From positions 1 through 64,000 of the forward strand of contig NZ_SAIT01000003.1 of NCBI RefSeq assembly GCF_004360145.1: a stretch of 64,000 nt of DNA. The letters run 5' to 3'. Shown in pieces: positions 57,718 through 64,000 of the stretch (position 1 is its first letter; every line of letters begins with the position of its first letter). Both the position numbers and the translations under genes were made by a program. The notes beneath the pieces are model-generated. The model searched no databases, was not told the origin of the DNA, and was given only the letters and a program-made list of their open reading frames with translations. This DNA is from Aliiroseovarius marinus. GTDB taxonomy: Bacteria > Pseudomonadota > Alphaproteobacteria > Rhodobacterales > Rhodobacteraceae.

Positions 57718-59048
57718 CCGATATTTACAGCCAGCAACGTGCCATGCGGGCCATGCGCGAAGCCGCCATGCAACGCGGCGTGATTGCCATTCTGGATATC
57801 GGCAGCGCAAAAGTGGGCTGTCTGGTCCTGCGCTTTGATGGGCCCGAGCAGTTCCGTGATAGCGATGGGGTAGGGTCCTTGGCAGGGCAGAGCGCCTTTC
57901 GCGTGATCGGCGCCGCGACGACCCGCTCGCGCGGGGTGCGCTTTGGCGAAATCGACGCCATGGCCGAGACCGAGCGCGCCATTCGTACCGCCGTGCAAGC
58001 GGCGCAGAAGATGGCCAACCTGCGGGTGGACCATGTGATTGCCTGTTTCTCGGGCGCCAACCCGCGCAGTTATGGGCTGGACGGGGCGGTGGACATTGAT
58101 GGGCGTGCCGTAGCCGAAGACGATGTGGCCCGCGTGTTGGCGGCCTGTGACATGCCCGACATTGGCGACGGGCGCGAAGTGCTGCACGCGCAGCCGGTGA
58201 ACTTTGCGCTTGATCACCGTTCGGGCCTTGCGGATCCGCGGGGGCAGATCGGCAACCGTCTGGCGGTGGATTTGCATGTGCTGACCGTCGATTCAGCGGT
58301 CATTCAGAACTTGCTCTATTGTATCAAGCGCTGTGATCTCGAGGTCGCAGGGCTGGCAAGCTCGGCCTATGTGTCCGGGATTTCGGCGCTGGTCGAGGAT
58401 GAACAGGAACTTGGCGCGGCCTGTATCGATTTAGGTGGTGGTTCAACTGGCATCTCTATCTTCATGAAAAAGCACATGATTTATGCTGACAGCGTACGTC
58501 TGGGCGGGGATCATGTGACCTCGGACATCTCAAAAGGGCTTCATGTCCCCCTGTCGACCGCCGAGCGGATCAAATCCTTCTATGGCGGCGTCATTGCCAC
58601 TGGCATGGATGATCGCGAAATGATCGAGATCGGTGGCGACACCGGCGACTGGGAACATGACCGCCGCACCGTCAGCCGGGCCGAGCTGATCGGCATCATG
58701 CGTCCGCGCGTCGAAGAAATTCTGGAAGAGGTGCGGATGCGCCTTGATGCGGCCGGGTTTGACCATCTGCCAAGCCAGTCCATCGTGTTGACCGGCGGCG
58801 GCAGTCAGATCCCGGGATTGGACAGCTTAGCCCCGAAAATTCTGGGTCAGAATGTGCGCCTTGGACGCCCGCTTCGGGTGCAGGGCTTGCCGCAGGCGGC
58901 GACCGGACCGGGCTTTGCCTCGGCCGTGGGGCTGTGCCTCTTTGCAGCCCACCCGCAGGACGAATGGTGGGATTTCGAAATGCCAGCCGAGACCTATCCG
59001 GCGCGCAGTTTCCGCCGGGCGTTCAAGTGGTTCAAGGACAATTGGTGA
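57714..59048 (+). CDS. ftsA: Cell division protein FtsA
   Basis: FtsA (444 residues) is the actin-like anchor that tethers FtsZ to the membrane. The phosphate-1 motif is AILDIGSAKVGCLVL and phosphate-2 is CIDLGGGSTGISIF, with the adenosine loop IVLTGGGSQIPGLDSL. The C-terminus ends in a basic/aromatic helix (RRAFKWFKDNW), matching the membrane-targeting amphipathic helix. It overlaps ftsQ by 4 nt. Confidence 0.96.
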   Translation: MTDIYSQQRAMRAMREAAMQRGVIAILDIGSAKVGCLVLRFDGPEQFRDSDGVGSLAGQSAFRVIGAATTRSRGVRFGEIDAMAETERAIRTAVQAAQKMANLRVDHVIACFSGANPRSYGLDGAVDIDGRAVAEDDVARVLAACDMPDIGDGREVLHAQPVNFALDHRSGLADPRGQIGNRLAVDLHVLTVDSAVIQNLLYCIKRCDLEVAGLASSAYVSGISALVEDEQELGAACIDLGGGSTGISIFMKKHMIYADSVRLGGDHVTSDISKGLHVPLSTAERIKSFYGGVIATGMDDREMIEIGGDTGDWEHDRRTVSRAELIGIMRPRVEEILEEVRMRLDAAGFDHLPSQSIVLTGGGSQIPGLDSLAPKILGQNVRLGRPLRVQGLPQAATGPGFASAVGLCLFAAHPQDEWWDFEMPAETYPARSFRRAFKWFKDNW

Positions 59049-59278
59049 GTCTCGCGCCGCACCGCAACATGCTGTGTCTTCGGCGAAATCCTGCTTAAAT
59101 CCTTCATATTTCCTCAATATTTTGCGGTGAATCGCGCCTTTAGGGCGTGACGAACCCTGCAGTTTTGAGGTAATATGGAAAAAAAGAGGCAGTCACCGAC
59201 GATTCAGTCGGGATAACAACATACCAGCCGCCTTCGGGGCACATCGAAGCGGCGCAGACCTATACAGGCGGAAAAACC
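59049..59278. promoter_or_regulatory. ftsZ upstream region with GANTC sites
   Basis: This 230-bp stretch upstream of ftsZ is AT-richer than the genes. It contains two GANTC sites (GAATC at 59129-59133, GATTC at 59201-59205), the target of the cell-cycle methylase CcrM in alphaproteobacteria. In Caulobacter, GANTC sites influence ftsZ transcription; any such role here is inference. A purine-rich AGGCGG lies just before the ATG. No -35/-10 pair is claimed. Confidence 0.4.
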
Positions 59279-60940
59279 ATGACTTTGAACCTTACCATGC
59301 CCGGTCAGGAAGAGTTGAAACCTCGTATCACAGTGTTTGGCGTAGGCGGTGCTGGAGGCAACGCCGTCAACAACATGATCGAGAAAGAACTCGAGGGCGT
59401 AGAATTTGTCGTAGCAAACACCGACGCGCAGGCGCTTCAGCACTCGCGCGCAGCGGACCGCATCCAGATGGGTGTGAAGGTCACCGAAGGTCTGGGCGCA
59501 GGTGCCCGTGCCACGGTAGGCGCAGCCGCGGCGGAAGAAAGCATTGAACAGATCGTAGACCATCTGGCGGGCGCACATATGTGCTTCATCACCGCTGGTA
59601 TGGGCGGCGGCACCGGCACCGGTGCAGCCCCGATCATCGCACAGGCCGCCCGTGAGCTGGGCGTGCTGACTGTGGGTGTTGTCACCAAACCCTTCCAGTT
59701 CGAAGGCGCCAAGCGCATGAAGCAGGCGGAAGACGGTGTCGAAGCCCTGCAGAAAATGGTCGATACGCTGATCATTATTCCGAACCAGAACCTGTTCCGT
59801 CTGGCGAACGAGAAGACGACCTTCACCGAGGCGTTCTCGATGGCAGATGACGTTCTGTATCAAGGTGTTAAGGGTGTAACGGACCTGATGGTTCGTCCCG
59901 GCCTGATCAACCTCGACTTCGCGGACGTGCGTGCCGTAATGGACGAGATGGGCAAGGCGATGATGGGCACCGGCGAAAGCACCGGCGAAGATCGCGCGGT
60001 TCAAGCGGCCGAGAAAGCCATCGCCAACCCGCTTCTGGACGAAATCAGCCTGCGTGGCGCGAAAGGTGTGTTGATCAACATCACCGGTGGCTACGACCTG
60101 ACCCTGTTCGAACTGGACGAAGCCGCAAACCGTATCCGCGAGGAAGTCGATCCCGAGGCCAACATCATCGTTGGTTCGACGCTGGATGACAGCCTGGATG
60201 GCGCCATGCGCGTGTCCGTTGTAGCCACCGGCATCGATGCCTCGGAAGTTCCGCTGGACATCCCGGTACCGCGTCGCACGCTGGCCCAGCCGCTGCAGTC
60301 GCCGATCGAAGTTGAGCAGAAGATGGAAGCGGAAGCACCCGCTGCTGTTGCTGCCGCAGCCGAGATCGACGCCGCGCCTGTGCAAGCTGAAGCACCCGCG
60401 CCGATGACAGAAGAAGTTGCAGAAGCTCCTGCTGAACCGTCGCTTTTCGGCGATATGGAACAACCGGCGGAAGCCGCTGCTCCGACTGAACCTGAGTTCG
60501 ACAATAGCTTCCCAGCTGAAACCGCTGGTGGCGATGTGCCACCGCCGGTCTATCAGCCGCGCGAAGAAGAGGCCGTGGATCCCCGCTTTGTCGAGGAACC
60601 CGCTGTGGCTCAGTTCGTGGCACCCAAACCGGCCGCACCCGGCACCCCATCGCCCGAGGCGATGGCGCGCTTGCAAGCTGCCGTGCAGAACCAGCCGCGC
60701 GCGGGTCAACCGGCCCAACCGGCCGCGCCCGCACAGCCCGCTGCCGCGCCGCAGGAAAAAGCCCGCTTTGGCATCAACTCGCTGATCAACCGCATGACCG
60801 GTTCGGGCGCTGCAGATGGCACAGCCCGCTCGCAGCCTCCGGTACAAAGCGAACAGCCGGTTCAGCATCAGGCCCCCGCCGCTGATCCCGAGCAAGACAA
60901 GGTCGAGATCCCTGCGTTCCTGCGCCGTCAGGCCAACTAA
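59279..60940 (+). CDS. ftsZ: Cell division protein FtsZ
   Basis: FtsZ (553 residues) is the tubulin-like GTPase that forms the Z ring. [14 protein letters not shown] is the N-terminal nucleotide loop, and the tubulin signature is [12 protein letters not shown] at about 108-119. An unusually long Ala/Pro/Glu-rich linker (about 325-535), typical of alphaproteobacteria, ends in the conserved C-terminal peptide EIPAFLRRQ that binds FtsA. A strong terminator follows. Confidence 0.98.
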   Translation: MTLNLTMPGQEELKPRITVFGVGGAGGNAVNNMIEKELEGVEFVVANTDAQALQHSRAADRIQMGVKVTEGLGAGARATVGAAAAEESIEQIVDHLAGAHMCFITAGMGGGTGTGAAPIIAQAARELGVLTVGVVTKPFQFEGAKRMKQAEDGVEALQKMVDTLIIIPNQNLFRLANEKTTFTEAFSMADDVLYQGVKGVTDLMVRPGLINLDFADVRAVMDEMGKAMMGTGESTGEDRAVQAAEKAIANPLLDEISLRGAKGVLINITGGYDLTLFELDEAANRIREEVDPEANIIVGSTLDDSLDGAMRVSVVATGIDASEVPLDIPVPRRTLAQPLQSPIEVEQKMEAEAPAAVAAAAEIDAAPVQAEAPAPMTEEVAEAPAEPSLFGDMEQPAEAAAPTEPEFDNSFPAETAGGDVPPPVYQPREEEAVDPRFVEEPAVAQFVAPKPAAPGTPSPEAMARLQAAVQNQPRAGQPAQPAAPAQPAAAPQEKARFGINSLINRMTGSGAADGTARSQPPVQSEQPVQHQAPAADPEQDKVEIPAFLRRQAN

Positions 60941-61522
60941 GACCCGGGTAAAACCTTTGGAAAAACAGACCGCTGCGCAGCAATGCGCGGCGGTTTTTTG
61001 GTGCCGATGGTGCGGACACGGCAGAGTGCGGGCGTCCTGTTAACCTTCACTTATGTTACATTTGCGAAATACCGCCGGGTTTGGCGGGGGACGTGATCCC
61101 TATGGTGGCGCGTTTCGAGGCTGAAATATGACTTTAAAATCATCATCTTGTGGGGCGATTTCGCTGTGTGCGCGGTTTTTCGCGCAGGTTACAGATCATG
61201 TTACAAACCGTTACAGATGTTTGAATTGTGATTAACCCCTCAGGGGATTACCCACAGTGCCACCAGTCAACGCGACTGGTGCGCACCCGTTCCGGGCAAG
61301 ATCGCAACAAGCCGCGAATGAGAGGTTTGATCTTGTCCAAGCACCGCCAGAATGGTGGTCAGGGCAGAATGGTTGGGCCGGCCCCGTGATTACTCCACAC
61401 GGGGGCGGACGACCCAACCAGACGAGGCACCTGATCAGGGATGCGCCAAAACACTTTCGCGGGGCCGCCAGACAAACGGGCAGGGCACCGCACCCGAACC
61501 GAGGCAACGAAAGAGGCGTCAC
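60941..61522. other. Long ftsZ-lpxC intergenic region
   Basis: This 582-bp region without a supported gene contains the ftsZ terminator, an AT-richer zone (about 61030-61240) with GTTACA-like repeats (e.g. GTTACAGATCATGTTACAAAC), then a GC-rich presumed leader of lpxC. Hairpin-forming segments in the leader are ACCAGTC/GACTGGT (61262-61280 area), CAAGATC/GATCTTG (61299-61337 area) and CCCCGTG/CACGGGG (61384-61406 area). A plus-strand open frame of 93 codons (61257-61538) has no family features and is not called. Confidence 0.55.
60969..60999 (+). terminator. Rho-independent terminator of ftsZ
   Basis: A 10-bp stem ACCGCTGCGC/GCGCGGCGGT (one G-U pair) with a 6-nt loop is followed by TTTTT. 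Confidence 0.88.
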
Positions 61523-62443
61523 GTGCAGACCACTGTAGCCAGCACAGTCAGTTTCAATGGTACCGGATTGCACTCCGGCCGCCCGGTTCGCATGAAGGTT
61601 CAACCTGCCTCGGCTGAATATGGCATCTGGTTCAAGCGCACAGACGTGGAAGATCGGGACAACCTGATTTCGGTCCACTGGGCCTCGGGCGTGCCGTCGC
61701 CCCTATGCACCGTGATCCGGAACGAGGCTGGCGTTGAAGTGCGCACCATCGAGCACATCATGGCGGCCCTCGCAGGCTGTGGTATCCACAACGCGTTGAT
61801 CGAGATCGACGGCCCCGAAGTGCCGATTATGGACGGAAGCTCGGCCCGGTTTGTAGATGGGCTGATCAAGGCCGGTCAGCGCGAACTGGCGGCGCCGGTG
61901 CGTGTGATCGAGGTGCTGAAGCCTGTGGAATACCGCGATGGCGAGGCCTGGGCACGGCTGGAGCCGTCGGATGGGTTCCAGATCGACTTCCATATTTCAT
62001 TTCCCGACGCCGCCATCGGCACGCAAGAGATGAGCTTGGACATGTCCAACGGCAATTTCGTGCGTGAGCTTTCGGATTGCCGGACCTTCTGCCGTCAGGC
62101 GGATGTAGACGCGATGCACAAGGCTGGACTGGCCCTTGGTGGCACCTATGAGAACGCGGTCGTTGTCGATGGCGATCAGGTTCTGTCGCCCGGTGGTCTG
62201 CGCCGCGACGACGAAGCTGTACGTCACAAGATGCTGGATGCTCTGGGCGATCTGGCCCTTGCAGGCGCCCCGCTGCGCGCCCGCTATGTCGGCCATCGTG
62301 CCGGACATGCCATGACCAACAAGCTGCTGCGCACCCTGTTCGACACCCCCGGCGCGTGGCGTCTGGTGGAATGCTATGGTCAGGATGCGCGCAAGCTGCC
62401 CGGTGTTGGCGTGTGCCGCTCCGACCTGCCGATGACGGCCTGA
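61523..62443 (+). CDS. lpxC: UDP-3-O-acyl-GlcNAc deacetylase LpxC
   Basis: LpxC (306 residues) is the zinc deacetylase that makes the committed step of lipid A synthesis. The zinc/catalytic set is visible as TIEHIMAALAGCGIHNALIEIDG, VRHKMLDALGDLALAG (His, Asp) and HRAGHAMTNKLL. The start is GTG 61523 with GAGG six bases upstream; in-frame ATG codons further up are not supported by similarity. The long leader is noted separately. Confidence 0.97.
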   Translation: MQTTVASTVSFNGTGLHSGRPVRMKVQPASAEYGIWFKRTDVEDRDNLISVHWASGVPSPLCTVIRNEAGVEVRTIEHIMAALAGCGIHNALIEIDGPEVPIMDGSSARFVDGLIKAGQRELAAPVRVIEVLKPVEYRDGEAWARLEPSDGFQIDFHISFPDAAIGTQEMSLDMSNGNFVRELSDCRTFCRQADVDAMHKAGLALGGTYENAVVVDGDQVLSPGGLRRDDEAVRHKMLDALGDLALAGAPLRARYVGHRAGHAMTNKLLRTLFDTPGAWRLVECYGQDARKLPGVGVCRSDLPMTA

Positions 62444-62652
62444 TCGGCCCCCTTGGTGACCTCGCGAACTGGCGACGCCAACGGCTGTGGTCATAGATCA
62501 TCAGCGGAAAGCCGTCGCTTTCAGATAAACTCTTCCAACATCGCTGAATTTTGCTGTGCAAACCATTTTGCCTACAAAATTTCTGTGCTAGGACTCGCTG
62601 GAAGATGTCGGAATTATTCTATCGACAGAAAACAGTTGGGGTAGCACCGGTT

Positions 62653-63561
62653 ATGATCCGCGTGAAATTGGGCAAATCCGTTAGTATTGCACTGGTATCC
62701 GGCTTGGTTTTGACAGGCTGTGGCGGTGGCTCGGGCAGCTTGGGATTCGGAAGCTTGGGATTCGGCGGCGACGGGACCGGCGGCGGCATTTTTGGCTCTC
62801 GCATCGAAAAACGCCCGATCGATCAGTGGAGCGCCGAAGAAATCTTCAAGCGCGGTGAATACGATCTTGAAGCGGGCGATCCGTCCGAAGCAGCCAAATG
62901 GTTTGGCGAGGTCGAGCGCCTCTATCCCTATTCGGAATGGGCGAAGCGCGCGCTGATCATGCAGGCGTTCTCGCATCACAAAGACCGGGAATACGAACTG
63001 GCCCGCTCGACGGCACAGCGCTATATCGACACCTATCCGGGTGACGAAGACGCGGCCTATGCACAGTATATTCTGGCCATCAGCTATTACGACCAGATCG
63101 ATCTGATCGGGCGCGACCAGGGTCTGACCTATCAAGCGCTGCAGGCCTTGCGCACCGTGATCGAGCGGTACCCCGACACGGAATACGCCAAATCCGCGAT
63201 CTTGAAATTTGACCTGGCCTTCGACCATCTGGCGGCCAAGGAAATGGAGATCGGGCGCTACTATCTGAAACGCAAGCACTATGCGGCCTCAATCAACCGC
63301 TTCCGCGTCGTGGTCGAGCAGTTCCAGACCACCACACATGTGGCCGAAGCCTTGCACCGCTTGGTCGAAGCCTATCTGTCGCTGGGGCTGGAGAGCGAAG
63401 CCCAAACGGCCGGCGCAATTTTGGGTCACAACTTCCAATCGACCGATTGGTATGAAGACAGTTATCGTCTGCTGACCAGTCGCGGGTTGAAGCCGGAAGC
63501 CAAGGGCAACAGCTGGCTGCGTCAGGTCTATCGCCAGATGATCAAGGGCGAATGGCTCTGA
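62653..63561 (+). CDS. bamD: Outer membrane assembly lipoprotein BamD
   Basis: BamD (302 residues) is the essential lipoprotein partner of BamA. A lipoprotein signal with lipobox LTGC (about residues 19-22) is followed by Gly-rich GSLGFGSLGFGG and then tetratricopeptide repeats (RGEYDLEAGDPSEAAKWFGEVERLYP and ALQALRTVIERYPDTEYAKSA). The Gly-rich stretch contains a 15-bp tandem repeat. The ATG at 62653 has a weak ribosome-binding site; ATG 62605 is a longer alternative. Confidence 0.93.
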   Translation: MIRVKLGKSVSIALVSGLVLTGCGGGSGSLGFGSLGFGGDGTGGGIFGSRIEKRPIDQWSAEEIFKRGEYDLEAGDPSEAAKWFGEVERLYPYSEWAKRALIMQAFSHHKDREYELARSTAQRYIDTYPGDEDAAYAQYILAISYYDQIDLIGRDQGLTYQALQALRTVIERYPDTEYAKSAILKFDLAFDHLAAKEMEIGRYYLKRKHYAASINRFRVVVEQFQTTTHVAEALHRLVEAYLSLGLESEAQTAGAILGHNFQSTDWYEDSYRLLTSRGLKPEAKGNSWLRQVYRQMIKGEWL

Positions 63562-63621
63562 TCGGGTGGGGCCACATGGCCCGCCTGACGGCTTTTGGGC
63601 CAAGCGCTGACGGGGCTTAGG

Positions 63622-64000
63622 ATGCTACGGTCTCTGGACATTCGGGATATGCTGATCATCGACCGGTTGGAGCTTGAGTTCCAGCCGGGCCTGAACGTGC
63701 TGACCGGTGAAACGGGGGCCGGTAAATCCATCCTTCTAGACAGTCTGGGATTTGTGTTGGGCTGGCGCGGCCGCGCCGATTTGGTCCGCGCAGGCGCCGA
63801 ACAGGGCGAGGTTGTCGCGGTGTTTGACCTGCCTGACGCACATCCCGCCCGTGCCGTGTTGGACGAGGCTGGGATCCCCGTAGAAGACGAGCTTGTGCTG
63901 CGCCGGATCAACCGCTCGGACGGGCGCAAGACCGCGTGGGTGAATGACCGCCGTGCCAGTGGCGAGGTGCTGCGCGCCTTGTCCGATACGCTGGTGGAAC
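63622..64000 (+). CDS. recN: DNA repair protein RecN, 5' part
   Basis: The first 126 codons are visible; the gene runs off the window. MLRSLDIRDMLIIDRLELEF and Walker A GETGAGKSILLDSLGF are characteristic of RecN, an SMC-like ATPase that acts in repair of double-strand breaks. DELVLRRINRSDGRKTAWVND follows as in other RecN. It starts 60 bp after bamD, with TTAGG near the ATG. Confidence 0.95.
   Translation, partial: MLRSLDIRDMLIIDRLELEFQPGLNVLTGETGAGKSILLDSLGFVLGWRGRADLVRAGAEQGEVVAVFDLPDAHPARAVLDEAGIPVEDELVLRRINRSDGRKTAWVNDRRASGEVLRALSDTLVE

Noticed and set aside
59204-60895. 563-codon open frame opposite ftsZ
   Set aside because: The plus strand is clearly ftsZ. The reverse frame has no family features.
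61257-61538. 93-codon frame in the lpxC leader
   Set aside because: No ribosome-binding site, no family features, and it overlaps the well-supported lpxC start.

Overview
The window looks like a chromosomal segment of an alphaproteobacterium of the Rhodobacteraceae (Roseobacter-like). Supporting signs are the GC-rich codon use, a cobS/cobT-J-domain-bolA neighbourhood, a TSP3-Hint secreted protein, two DUF2484 genes inside the division/cell-wall (dcw) cluster, and an FtsZ with a long Ala/Pro-rich linker. The family-level placement is inference. No rRNA, tRNA or CRISPR array was seen.

Layout. 1-3.2 kb: right part of a Tn3-family transposon. It has the first codons of a divergent resolvase, a res-like site, and a transposase interrupted near its end by an amber codon. 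The transposon abuts the 3' remnant of a DUF3179-like gene. 3.3-13.7 kb: housekeeping metabolism, namely a ProC-like reductase, trpE, a PpiD/SurA-type foldase, an aminotransferase, tyrS, anmK, a DUF427 gene and an M24 aminopeptidase. Two copies of a 55-bp intergenic repeat lie here. 13.8-18.5 kb: cobT, cobS, a J-domain protein, bolA and a DUF4177 gene, with several strong hairpins. 18.6-29.6 kb: a U32-family protein, gatB, a small SLT-domain protein, pepN, malate synthase G with a GlcG-like gene, a class-I amidotransferase and a cytochrome c. 29.6-42.4 kb: a large calcium-repeat/Hint protein, an aminotransferase, a DsbA-family protein with an N-acetylmuramoyl-alanine amidase, glutamate dehydrogenase, an orphan TadG-TadE-TadF-like triplet, a pirin and a small methyltransferase-like membrane protein. 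42.5-48.9 kb: pntA-pntB, a membrane protein, and a predicted metal-efflux pair (CsoR/InrS-like regulator plus a His-tailed MFS exporter) with a G-tract palindromic operator, then an EamA transporter. 49-64 kb: dcw cluster ftsW-murG-murC-(membrane genes)-murB-ddl-ftsQ-ftsA-ftsZ, then lpxC, bamD and the start of recN.

How the genes fit together. The last 15 kb is an envelope-growth block covering peptidoglycan precursors, divisome, lipid A and outer-membrane protein insertion. Several joins overlap by 4 nt, implying translational coupling. The dcw run is interrupted between murC and murB by an APC permease and three small membrane proteins of unknown role. The most noteworthy observations are the InrS/NrsD-like pair and its operator, the hairpins around cobT, the DUF2484 insertion in dcw, the TSP3-Hint protein, the orphan Tad triplet and the decayed Tn3 end. 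No wholly new multi-gene system could be demonstrated from sequence alone.
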